Source: Planctomycetaceae bacterium
GTDB lineage: Bacteria > Planctomycetota > Phycisphaerae > UBA1845 > UTPLA1
NCBI GenBank assembly: GCA_006969385.1
Contig: CP030884.1
Coordinates: 2,294,001 to 2,358,000 of the forward strand
Reading direction: 5' to 3'
Length of the DNA stretch: 64,000 nt
Each line of letters opens with the position of its first letter. Positions within the stretch are counted from its first letter, which is position 1. The notes under the pieces are model-generated. The model was not told where the DNA came from, did no database searches, and saw only the letters and a list, made by a program, of their open reading frames with translations. The position numbers and the translations under genes are program-made. Below, in pieces: positions 25,587 to 33,967 of this stretch.

Positions 25587-27191
25587 TCAATCTCGCCGCA
25601 CCAACGCCACCGTCAAATCCTCCGGATGCGCGCCGCCGTCGACATAATCCGCCAGGTCTGCCGCGAAATCGCGCAGCACATGGGCGGGCGTGTCGCCGAG
25701 GCCGTCGCACACGGCCTCTTCGGCACCGCCGATTCCCAACGCCGCGCCGTCGCGATTTAGCGTGGTCTTTGCACCATCGGTAACGATCAATAGCGCCTGG
25801 CCTTCTTCCAGCGTCATCTCCCGTAACTCATACACCGCCCCACGGTCGGCACCGACAGGCGGCGCACCCGCCAATGGTATCAACTCACCATCGCCGTTGG
25901 GCGAAATGCGACCGGTATGTACGCGGCGGCCGGCGATACAAAACTGCACCAGCCCATTGCTCGGATCGACTTCGGCAATCATCAGGTGAATGCTATTACC
26001 CGCGTTGTTGAGGAGCAGCCAGTTGAGGGCGCGCAAAAACGTATGCGGCGCTTCCTGATACAACGCGGCATATCGAAACGCGGCGCGCAACTCACCGAGA
26101 TAGCGCAAACGCGTCAGCGGGTCGGCCTCGACCTTGGCGACGACGGCGAGCACCTTTTTCGTGCGCGTCGCGACGATATCGTAATAGTCGCTGCACGTGT
26201 CGGCACCGGCCAAGCGATACGCCGCCGCTTGTAAGCCGGCGACTTCGGGCAAGGCATCTACCGTAAGCGAGCTTTGCAAGGCCCGCGCCAATTCGAGTTC
26301 GGTCGATACCGTCTCGGCTTCGTGTTCGCTAATGCTGATCAATAAGTCGTGCACGCGCGTGGCGACGATTTGAGCCACTGCCGAAAAGCGCATAAAGGCG
26401 TCGTCATCGTAGCGCGTACCGCCCGAGGCCGTTTCGACATAGACCATACCCAGTACGTCTCGATCGCGTCCGACCAACGGCGCTGCCATTGCGCTGGCGA
26501 TACCGGCCACCGGCACGTGCGGCGCGCAGAGGTGTTGCCGACCGCACAAACAGCGCGATTCGAACATCTGCGAATAACTCGGGCGCTTACACGGTTGCGT
26601 GCCGCCTTTGCTACCGAGCACCCAGTCAAACTCGCGCGCGTTGGGTTTGCGAATACCCATCCAGGCTTTGCTGCCGTTGAAATCGTGAATCAATCGATTG
26701 AGCACGGGTAACAGCAGATCGCCGACACTCGCGTAACGACGCAGTTCGGCGAGCAGATCGGCAGTTTGCGTAACGGCGATGGCCGGCAGTGTAAGTCGGT
26801 CGTCGTCCTTACGAATGATCGTATCGAGCGGCAGCGTGTCTTTGAGTTGCTTCTCGAGTTTCTGCACGCGCTGGGTGCGGCGTTCTTCGGCAGTTGCCGC
26901 CGGGTCGAGATAGAACCGCAACGCAAAAGGGCCGATCTCGATTTCGTCGGCGTGCTTGAGTTGCGCCCGCGCTTTTTGCACGGCGCGATTCAGGCATGTC
27001 GGCACCGACGGGTCCTGCACTTCCAACCACCAATTGCCGGTTTCGTCGAGCGCCAAGCTGGCCTGATGTTTGAGCAGTTTGGGATCGGGCAGATGCACGT
27101 CGCACGACGGATCGCTGCCGATTGCCAATCTTCCGCCGGCAGCGCGCACGGTGCGCCGCAACTGATTGTCCTGAATGACGAGTAACTTCAT
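25587..27191 (-). CDS. FHA-GAF-PP2C (SpoIIE/RsbU-type) signalling phosphatase
   Basis: 534 residues. Residues 1-95 are an FHA domain (RLAIGSDPSCDVHLPDPKLLKHQASL, with the phospho-Thr-binding Ser/Arg/His pattern). A coiled segment (about 100-125) links to a GAF-like domain (about 150-300; MAAPLVGRDRDVLGMVYVETA). The C-terminal third is a SpoIIE-type PP2C (ELARALQSSL, the degraded metal region AGADTCSDYYDI, VQFCIAGRRVHTGRI, ALLIVTDGAKTTL, HPEDLTVALVRRD). The first metal motif reads TCSDYYD where active enzymes usually have GGDFYD, so activity needs testing. Such proteins dephosphorylate anti-anti-sigma factors; no partner gene is adjacent. Confidence 0.85.
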   Translation of the reverse strand: MKLLVIQDNQLRRTVRAAGGRLAIGSDPSCDVHLPDPKLLKHQASLALDETGNWWLEVQDPSVPTCLNRAVQKARAQLKHADEIEIGPFALRFYLDPAATAEERRTQRVQKLEKQLKDTLPLDTIIRKDDDRLTLPAIAVTQTADLLAELRRYASVGDLLLPVLNRLIHDFNGSKAWMGIRKPNAREFDWVLGSKGGTQPCKRPSYSQMFESRCLCGRQHLCAPHVPVAGIASAMAAPLVGRDRDVLGMVYVETASGGTRYDDDAFMRFSAVAQIVATRVHDLLISISEHEAETVSTELELARALQSSLTVDALPEVAGLQAAAYRLAGADTCSDYYDIVATRTKKVLAVVAKVEADPLTRLRYLGELRAAFRYAALYQEAPHTFLRALNWLLLNNAGNSIHLMIAEVDPSNGLVQFCIAGRRVHTGRISPNGDGELIPLAGAPPVGADRGAVYELREMTLEEGQALLIVTDGAKTTLNRDGAALGIGGAEEAVCDGLGDTPAHVLRDFAADLADYVDGGAHPEDLTVALVRRD

Positions 27192-27476
27192 GGCCGCACC
27201 TGTAAGAAATGATGAGCGACGGCGATCGGCGCGGAATCGCGCCGGATATCTATCATTAACGAGCAGTTAGGGCTAAATCAACGAAAATGACGAATGTATA
27301 AACAGGTGTAACGGTTTAACGCGCGTGTCGCACGGTTCGTGAAATATTTAACAAGGTCGGGTGCCCCATCCTTTTCGGAGAAAAGGATGGGGTATCGTAA
27401 CGAAAGCGAGTGCGCCGCGATCTATTGCGATCCCCCAACCTTCGCTGGCGCGAAGGATGGGGCACCCATAGCAAAT
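27192..27476. repeat. Intergenic region with inverted pair of GGGTGCCCC-family hairpins
   Basis: Hairpin A at 27359-27397 (GGGTGCCCCATCCTTTTC...GGATGGGG) and hairpin B at 27427-27467 in opposite orientation (GCGATCCCCC...GGATGGGGCACCC) are separated by about 30 bp. Read on the - strand, B matches the copy at 28396-28436 at 39 of 41 positions. The rest of the gap is featureless. Confidence 0.85.
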
Positions 27477-28277
27477 CTACGCCGAAGCACCGCTGTAATG
27501 CTTCAATCCAAACCGCCAGAACCAACTCGAAAGCAACACGCTTACAACGGCAATCCCTGCGGCGTAGTAAGGTGCCGCTGCCGGTACGCCCGTCGCCGGA
27601 TCGGCTAACAACGTGCCCGCCGGAAACGTCGTGATAAACGCGAGCGGCACTAAGAACGTCAGCGACCATTGCACCCAATACGGGTAAATCATGACGGGAA
27701 AGCGGCCGGCCTCGAAGACATTCCAAAACACCATCTCGATGTTCTGCACGCGAATGAACCAAAAGCCGACCGTCGCCAGCGCGAGCCAGACGGAGTAAAT
27801 GATCGCGAATCCCGCCGCGAGCATGAATACAAATGTCGCGATCTGTTTCACGCCGATATCCTGCGCCAGCATCGACGCGCCGATCGCCGCTGCCGTACCG
27901 CCGTAAATCAGATCGGTCATGCGCCAGAAGACGAATTCGCGAATGCTAACCAGCAATTGCGAGTTCACGGGCTTCAGCAAAACGAAGTCGAGCGTGCCTT
28001 CGCGAATATCTTCCAACACGCGTCGCATGTTGGGCACGATGTAAATGCGAATGCCACCGGCGACCATGCGATACACGCCGACTAACACCAGCATGTGCGG
28101 CAAACGCCAGCCCGCGAGGGTTTCGGTATTGTGAAAGATAGTGTCGACCACGATAAGTTCGGCGGCCAATTGAACGAGCGACATGATGCCGCGCAGGAAA
28201 AAATCCGCCCGATAGGCGGCGAAATTCTGCACGCTGATGCGCGCGAAGAGTAACATGAGTGAAAAAGCGCGGCTCAT
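27477..28277 (-). CDS. ABC-2 type permease (PF06182-like), second subunit
   Basis: 266 residues, six membrane segments, with the ABC-2 'family 6' pattern: FARISVQNFAAYRADFFLRG at the N-terminus, the conserved cytosolic loop IREGTLDFVLLKPVNSQLLVS, and the C-terminal PLAFITTFPAGTLL. It is paralogous to the neighbouring 28458-29267 protein; the two likely form a heterodimer driven by the ATPase at 29264-30286. Substrate unknown (lipids, peptides or glycans are possible). A hairpin-repeat pair separates it from the upstream subunit gene. Confidence 0.88.
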   Translation of the reverse strand: MSRAFSLMLLFARISVQNFAAYRADFFLRGIMSLVQLAAELIVVDTIFHNTETLAGWRLPHMLVLVGVYRMVAGGIRIYIVPNMRRVLEDIREGTLDFVLLKPVNSQLLVSIREFVFWRMTDLIYGGTAAAIGASMLAQDIGVKQIATFVFMLAAGFAIIYSVWLALATVGFWFIRVQNIEMVFWNVFEAGRFPVMIYPYWVQWSLTFLVPLAFITTFPAGTLLADPATGVPAAAPYYAAGIAVVSVLLSSWFWRFGLKHYSGASA

Positions 28278-28297
28278 TTAAAGGTCACTCGCGTGGG

Positions 28298-28436
28298 TTG
28301 TCCCCCAGCCCCGGAGGGGCAGGGGCACCCGTGCGCTGAGGCACGGGTTTGCAACCGGTGTTCGTCGGAGGCTATTCGAAATGTTGCGCACGCTTGGGTG
28401 CCCCATCCTTCGCGCCAGCGAAGGGTGGGGAATCGC
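28298..28436. repeat. Inverted pair of GGGTGCCCC-family hairpins between permease genes
   Basis: One arm is at 28298-28330 (TGTCCCCCAGCCCCGGAGGG...CACCC) and the other, opposite orientation, at 28396-28436 (GGGTGCCCCATCCTTCGCGC...). Between them lies GGGTTTGCAACCGGTG, which recalls the CACCGGTT palindrome at 44335-44353. The pair interrupts an otherwise tightly packed ABC operon. Confidence 0.85.
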
Positions 28437-28457
28437 GAAAGCAATCTTGTTACCCAT

Positions 28458-29267
28458 TCAACCACTCACCGCCGAATACCGTTTCACCGCCAAATGCCAA
28501 CCCATACGAAACACCATAACCACCAACACCACCCACACGGCTTGTATCAACAAGCCCCGTGTTACCGAATTAACATCGTCGCGCATGCCCGCCAACACCT
28601 CCACCGGAAAGGCGAACATCCACTTAAACGGCAGCAACTCAGAGGCAATTTGCAGGTACGGCGGCAGCGCGTCGACCGGTGCCATCCGCCCGCCCAATAA
28701 CATCCCAAGACCAAAGTAGATTTCACCCACCGCGTCGAGTTTCGTCGTCCAAAACGCCACCAACGCGACGGTATAGCACAACATGTAATTCAGCGCTGCG
28801 CCCAATAATAAGGCGATCGTGCCCAGCCCCACTTGCCACCATTCGGTTTGAAAACTCGGCTGCGTAATCAGAATGAAAATCAACCACATCGGCGCGGCGA
28901 ACATCAGCGTCGTGATTTTGTAGGCCAAGTTGCTACTGAGCGATTCCCACATCGGCAGGATCGGGCGCAACAACAACGGTGAGAGCTGCCCCTTGCGCAC
29001 GAGATAGCTCATGTTGTAAACGTCCCACGCGGCCGTGAGATGGCCGACGATTAACAGGAAAAAGTAATAAACGGCGAATCCGTTCTGATCGAGCCCGGCG
29101 ATCTTGCCATCGGGCGCGCCGCGGGTGGCGGCCGACCACATCACGTAAAGTACCGTCGGATTCACGATGCCCCACATGCACCAAAGCAGGATTTCGCCGC
29201 GATACTGCAGCATCGCTTGGATGCTGACGCGCAGAAACGCGGGAAAGGCGCGCAGCAAGTGGCTCAT
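28458..29267 (-). CDS. ABC-2 type permease (PF06182-like), first subunit
   Basis: 269 residues with six membrane segments. The same family pattern as its neighbour is present: RVSIQAMLQYRGEILLWCM, the cytosolic VRKGQLSPLLLRPILPMWES loop, and the C-terminal PFKWMFAFPVEVLAG. Its start overlaps the ATPase stop by 4 bp (29264-29267), so ATPase and this subunit are translationally coupled. Confidence 0.88.
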   Translation of the reverse strand: MSHLLRAFPAFLRVSIQAMLQYRGEILLWCMWGIVNPTVLYVMWSAATRGAPDGKIAGLDQNGFAVYYFFLLIVGHLTAAWDVYNMSYLVRKGQLSPLLLRPILPMWESLSSNLAYKITTLMFAAPMWLIFILITQPSFQTEWWQVGLGTIALLLGAALNYMLCYTVALVAFWTTKLDAVGEIYFGLGMLLGGRMAPVDALPPYLQIASELLPFKWMFAFPVEVLAGMRDDVNSVTRGLLIQAVWVVLVVMVFRMGWHLAVKRYSAVSG

Positions 29268-30286
29268 GCCGACGCCCCGGCTGTTTCGGTGGCTTCGGCA
29301 TCATCGCGCTGGGTGCGACCGCCGAAGACTTGCTTGATCACGTCTTCGATGGGTGGGTCTTCAATCGTCAAATCGAGCACGGACAGGTCGGTCAGCAACT
29401 TGGCTGTGGCTGCCGCCGCTTCGGCCTTGGGCACTTTCAGTTCCACCTTGCGATCGTCGCAACTGATGACTTCACCGATCTCGGCAAACGGGTAATCGTC
29501 ACACTTCAAGTCAAGGTCGATCTTGATGACCTTGAAGGGGGCCATCTTTTGGCTCAGCGCCGCCAACGAGCCGTCGAACAGCAATTGCCCCTGGTCGATC
29601 ACGATGATGCGCTTGCACAGCGCCGTCACGTCGGCCATGTAATGGCTCGTGAGAATAATCGTCGCGCCATGATTGCGGTTGTATTGACCGATGAAGCTGC
29701 GGATGCGGGCCTGCATCTCGACATCAACGCCGATGGTCGGTTCATCCAAAAACAGCACGGCGGGTCGATGCAACAGCGACGCACATATCTCACACTTCAT
29801 CCGCTCGCCCAGCGATAGCGTACGCACCTGTTTCTTCAGCACCGGCCCGATGGCGAGCAACTCCACCAACTCGTCGAGCGTTTGTTGGTAGTCGGCCTTG
29901 GGAATGTCGTACACGGCTCCGTGCATGTAGAACGAATCGATGGCAGGCAAATCCCATTGCAACTGCGAGCGCTGGCCCATCAGCATGCTGATGCGACGGA
30001 GATAGTCGGCCTCGCGCTTCCAGGGCGTGTGGCCCAACACCCGCGCCTCACCCGCCGTGGGGTGCAACAGCCCCGAGAGCATTTTGAGCGTCGTCGTTTT
30101 GCCTGCGCCGTTGGGGCCGAGGAAACCGACGATTTCGCCCGCATCGACCGTAAAGTTGATGTCGTCGACGGCCCGCACGTCGCGATACCTGCGGCGAAAC
30201 AAGCTGCCAATGCTGGCAACGAGGCCGGCTTCGCGCTCGGGTACTTTGAACGTTTTCCCCAGATGTTCGACTTCGATTTGTGCCAT
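29264..30286 (-). CDS. ABC transporter ATP-binding protein (ABC-2 exporter)
   Basis: 340 residues. The nucleotide-binding domain has Walker A GPNGAGKTT, the Q-loop region RISMLMGQRSQLQWDLPA, signature LSLGERMKCE (LSxGE variant typical of ABC-2 exporters), Walker B AVLFLDEPTIGVD and an H-loop ILTSHYM. About 80 C-terminal residues form the DUF4162-like tail of drug/glycolipid exporter ATPases. It energises the two permeases downstream on the same strand. The N-terminus (IEVEHLGKTFKVPEREAGL) has the PF06182-associated ATPase style. Confidence 0.92.
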   Translation of the reverse strand: MAQIEVEHLGKTFKVPEREAGLVASIGSLFRRRYRDVRAVDDINFTVDAGEIVGFLGPNGAGKTTTLKMLSGLLHPTAGEARVLGHTPWKREADYLRRISMLMGQRSQLQWDLPAIDSFYMHGAVYDIPKADYQQTLDELVELLAIGPVLKKQVRTLSLGERMKCEICASLLHRPAVLFLDEPTIGVDVEMQARIRSFIGQYNRNHGATIILTSHYMADVTALCKRIIVIDQGQLLFDGSLAALSQKMAPFKVIKIDLDLKCDDYPFAEIGEVISCDDRKVELKVPKAEAAAATAKLLTDLSVLDLTIEDPPIEDVIKQVFGGRTQRDDAEATETAGASA

Positions 30287-30594
30287 AGATGTTGGTGATT
30301 TCGATCCGTTGGTTCGTCGGGAATCCTAGCGGATTCGGGCGGCGCTGCCACGAACGAGGAGGCGCGGGGCAAGTATGGCGCGATGGCGGCGGGTTCTGCG
30401 CCTGCATTGCTCGATGGTGGTGGGTTCCTACACGGCGACGCGCTAGGCTTCCGATGTCAGTAGACGGGCGCGATCCGCCCGCGACTTTCAAGCGGCAAGA
30501 TTTGCCGAAGAATACGCAACTTGCGCATCGCCCAGCGCAGTGCCGCTTCGCATACTCGGGATTTTCAGTGAGTTCGCAACGTCGAAAGATTCGG
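30287..30594. other. Divergent intergenic region
   Basis: About 300 bp between the ABC ATPase (-) and the large exported protein (+). The + frame is open throughout but has no domain-like content. GTG 30568 is an alternative start giving a more basic signal-peptide n-region. No promoter or repeat identified. Confidence 0.35.
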
Positions 30595-33500
30595 ATGGGT
30601 AAGGCGCTGATCGTCGCGCTCGTGGTGATCGCCGCCGTACCCAATCATCACCACAGCCGCGCGCAGGACGGTACCGCCGGACAACCGGCGACCAAAGCCG
30701 TTTCGTCCGAGGCCGTCACCATCGAACTCATGCAGCGCCGCCCGGAAGTGGCGGCGGAAGATACCGAGCCGCGCTTTACCTTTCGCGTTACGCCCGATTC
30801 GCTCTTTGAGCTGATGAGTTCACCGGTCGTGCCCGTGTTACTCCGGACCGACCGGCAGTTGGCGGAATTTAAGGCAGCCTTGCCCGTGGTTAGCATGGAT
30901 GCCGTCTTGACCGAAATGCTGCCCGTGCTGCAGCAGCGTTTGGGCACAAAATTCAACGCCGCACGCGATGCGATTTATATGCCCGTCGAGTCAGGGCGAC
31001 GCGTGGAGGTGCCGGTGCCGGGTGCGTCCGACGATCGCACCTATCGCGGCCCCACGCGCGAGATCGTCGGGTTCCTTTTGCACGACGTCACGGAAGGCGA
31101 AGCCGTGGAGTTGGGCATTCGCATTGCGCAGACGGCGCGGCAGATTTACGACAGCGGTTTACCCGCGTTTCGGCGCGATACGGAGAAGTACCTGCGCGCG
31201 CTGGCCAAGCGCGAAGCGTTGGAAGATCGCGCCGCAGTGCAATCCGAACGCGAGTCACTGGCCGATGCGCGTGCCGTGCGCGAACAGATCGCCGAAGAGT
31301 TGGGCCTGCCCAGTTCCGATCCCGAAGACAACGGTCGCAGCGGCAAGTGGCTTAAGGAGTCGCGCCGATTTTCGTACATAATTCGCGACGGCGAGTTTAT
31401 CAGCCGCCTGCAACCCTTGGTGGAACGGATTAACAAAGAAATGGAGATCGCGGGTTATTCGCCGCCGTCCACGCTCGACCGCGCCGGCATTCACTTCGAC
31501 CCGGAAATCGGCGACGTCGATATCGTGCTGCCCGCGGGCATGTTGCGCCGCTTTTTGGAAGAAGCCGACGAACTCGAACGGCGCATCGCCGTCGATTCAG
31601 TGATCAGTATCGAAGCCGTGCGTCTGACCGACCGCGATATCGTATCGGGTGCGTTGGCGTCGCGCCTGACGGGGCAATTTCAAGGCGTACACGACGCGCG
31701 CTTCGGTGCCAGCAGCGGACGCATCTTGCGCGAGACGTCGCTCAACACGCTGCTGGCTGTTGCCAACCAGCAGTTGCAAATTTCCACACTCAGCGGTGTG
31801 GCCGGTGGCAGTTTGCCCGCCGGTACGACGCCGATATCGATCGTGCCGCCGACGCTACCGGCGTTTCCCGCGCGCGAGCAGACGACCATCGGCACGGATT
31901 TTTCGGTTGGGGCCGACGATTTGTTTTTCGATGGTCGTCAGCAAGTTGCGTCGTTTAGCTACCTAGGACCGGACGGCGTGCAGCATCAGATCACATCGGA
32001 AGTGGTCGACAGCCTGCGCGAGTTTTGGGATCGCATCGAACGCAACCTGATCGTGCACAAAATCAAACGCACCGAGCGGCTCACCGAGTTCACTGTGCCG
32101 GTCGGGCCGACATCGAATACGTACCAAGGCATTGCCGCGCTGATTAGTCAGGAGAACCAGCAGCAGGTCGTCGCCACGGGTACAGGGGCGATCAGTAAAA
32201 TCGAAGCGACGGCCGGTACCTGGTTGATCATCGAGGACTTCACCATTCGGCCGATTCCCGGTTCGTCTACCACGCTGACCGAAGAGGAAAAGCATAACGT
32301 CGAAGCGCGCGTATTGCTGACGATGTTCTTACGCGACTCGACGTTTCCGCCTGGCACCAAATTGCAAATTCTGGAAACGCGCAGCCCGCAACAGATGCGA
32401 CAGTTGCTGGTGCAGGAATATCAGAAACGCCGCACCCATCGCGTGCGCCCCGGTCGCGACGCCAAGACGTATCAACAAATCTTTGAGAAGCGCTTTGCCG
32501 AAGCGCTGAGCGACGCGGCCTATCAGAAAAAGGAAGAAAACTCGGCCATTGCGCTCACGTTCTATTCCTCGCAGGGAAACATCATTCAGCAGGCGGGCGT
32601 TACGGCGATCGGGGATGCGAACGATCTGACGTCGTTTACGACCGAGCTACGGCCCAACGTGGTTACGCCCATTTCGTCGTTCTTTACCAAGTCGGGCAGC
32701 GGCGCATTGGGCAGCAGCCCGTTGACCGGCGTGGATCGCGGCGAGCGCATCGACAAAGAAAAAACGATGACGCACTTGTTGATTCGGGCGCGCTTCCCCA
32801 CACTCGATCGCGAACGTCGCGACCGCGACGAGGGGCGGCATTTGGGTTACTTCAACCTGCCGATCGCGCGCGAGCCCGCGAGTACCGTGGACGTGCCGTT
32901 TTTGAGCAGTTCGGAGCATCCGTCGGAGCGCCTGGCCAAGTTGCGCATCGGTCTGAGCTTCGAGGTGCTCGATCCGGATAAGGTACGCAAGCCGTTCGCG
33001 GCGTGGAACCCCAATCGTTTCCCCGGCAACGTGCCGCCCGAAGTGCACGAGATGGCGATGACGCGTTACCTGATGATGCGCCGCATTATTTCCGATTCGC
33101 CCGCAAATCAACCGACGTTGGCGTCGGAGTATCGGCAGCGCTTTATCGTCGAGGTGCGCAGCCTGCTCGAATACGACGACGAGTTCTTCGACGCGCCGAA
33201 CTTTGCCTTGCGCAACATGGCGCAGTGGAACGATCCATATCGCATCATCGTGGCGTTGAACAACAGCCCCAATCGATTCGCGCTTACGCGATTGGCACGT
33301 TTGCTCGACGAAGTTGGGCGCATGCTGGTGCCGGATACCTACGTCGATAACAACCTTGCGGTCGCGCCCAAGTCGGGCTGGGATCATCGTCGCATCTATC
33401 CGCTCAATCCCGATCAACTCGCGCTGTTGCGACGCGACGTGGCGGCGCATTACCTGCGTTTGAGCGAGGTGTATGGCGACGCATTTCTCGAAGCGATTTC

Positions 33501-33807
33501 GCGCATGTTGGGTACGGGTTCCTACACGAGCCTCGAAAAAGACGAGCAGGAGAAGGCGCCGTTTAACGGTTATCAGAATCTGGTCGTGTTCGATAACTCG
33601 GGCGAATTGAATCAGCAGAACCCGCTACACGACAGCGCCCGCGAAGAGTTTCTCTTTTTGCGGTCGGGCGGCTACGAGGGTAAGGGCCTGTTTGAGAAAT
33701 CGCGCCTCGCCGTCAGCGATATGCGGGATGAGAATCGACCGTTCGTTTTTCTCGGTTCGGATATCTTGAAAACGCTTAACGGCCGGGCGGATTATCGCGG
33801 GGATTAG
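30595..33807 (+). CDS. Large exported protein of unknown family (1070 aa)
   Basis: From ATG 30595 (alternatively GTG 30568) the protein begins with a signal peptide (MGKALIVALVVIAAVPNHHH, cleavage near SRAQD). No transmembrane helix follows. A central coiled-coil-like segment at about 200-240 (RALAKREALEDRAAVQSERE) is followed by alternating alpha/beta blocks. A region around 560-650 and another around 770-850 have short Gly/Thr/Ser-rich beta stretches (GSGALGSSPLTGVDRGERID) loosely like secretin or outer-membrane export proteins, but the diagnostic secretin motif is not there. It stands alone between a divergent ABC exporter and the glycosylation module. I do not recognise the family; periplasmic or outer-membrane location is inference. 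Confidence 0.8.
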   Translation: MGKALIVALVVIAAVPNHHHSRAQDGTAGQPATKAVSSEAVTIELMQRRPEVAAEDTEPRFTFRVTPDSLFELMSSPVVPVLLRTDRQLAEFKAALPVVSMDAVLTEMLPVLQQRLGTKFNAARDAIYMPVESGRRVEVPVPGASDDRTYRGPTREIVGFLLHDVTEGEAVELGIRIAQTARQIYDSGLPAFRRDTEKYLRALAKREALEDRAAVQSERESLADARAVREQIAEELGLPSSDPEDNGRSGKWLKESRRFSYIIRDGEFISRLQPLVERINKEMEIAGYSPPSTLDRAGIHFDPEIGDVDIVLPAGMLRRFLEEADELERRIAVDSVISIEAVRLTDRDIVSGALASRLTGQFQGVHDARFGASSGRILRETSLNTLLAVANQQLQISTLSGVAGGSLPAGTTPISIVPPTLPAFPAREQTTIGTDFSVGADDLFFDGRQQVASFSYLGPDGVQHQITSEVVDSLREFWDRIERNLIVHKIKRTERLTEFTVPVGPTSNTYQGIAALISQENQQQVVATGTGAISKIEATAGTWLIIEDFTIRPIPGSSTTLTEEEKHNVEARVLLTMFLRDSTFPPGTKLQILETRSPQQMRQLLVQEYQKRRTHRVRPGRDAKTYQQIFEKRFAEALSDAAYQKKEENSAIALTFYSSQGNIIQQAGVTAIGDANDLTSFTTELRPNVVTPISSFFTKSGSGALGSSPLTGVDRGERIDKEKTMTHLLIRARFPTLDRERRDRDEGRHLGYFNLPIAREPASTVDVPFLSSSEHPSERLAKLRIGLSFEVLDPDKVRKPFAAWNPNRFPGNVPPEVHEMAMTRYLMMRRIISDSPANQPTLASEYRQRFIVEVRSLLEYDDEFFDAPNFALRNMAQWNDPYRIIVALNNSPNRFALTRLARLLDEVGRMLVPDTYVDNNLAVAPKSGWDHRRIYPLNPDQLALLRRDVAAHYLRLSEVYGDAFLEAISRMLGTGSYTSLEKDEQEKAPFNGYQNLVVFDNSGELNQQNPLHDSAREEFLFLRSGGYEGKGLFEKSRLAVSDMRDENRPFVFLGSDILKTLNGRADYRGD

Positions 33808-33967
33808 ACACCCGCTGATGTGACGTCGTCCGCATTACCACTATATTCCGACCTTCCCGCGACCGACCGAACCATTGGACCCCGGCCATCGTTTCTTTTA
33901 ACGTGCGCCGTTCGGCAGCCAGAGCAATTCCGGCATTCCGCAATCCGAAGAAAAGGGTTCATTCGCC

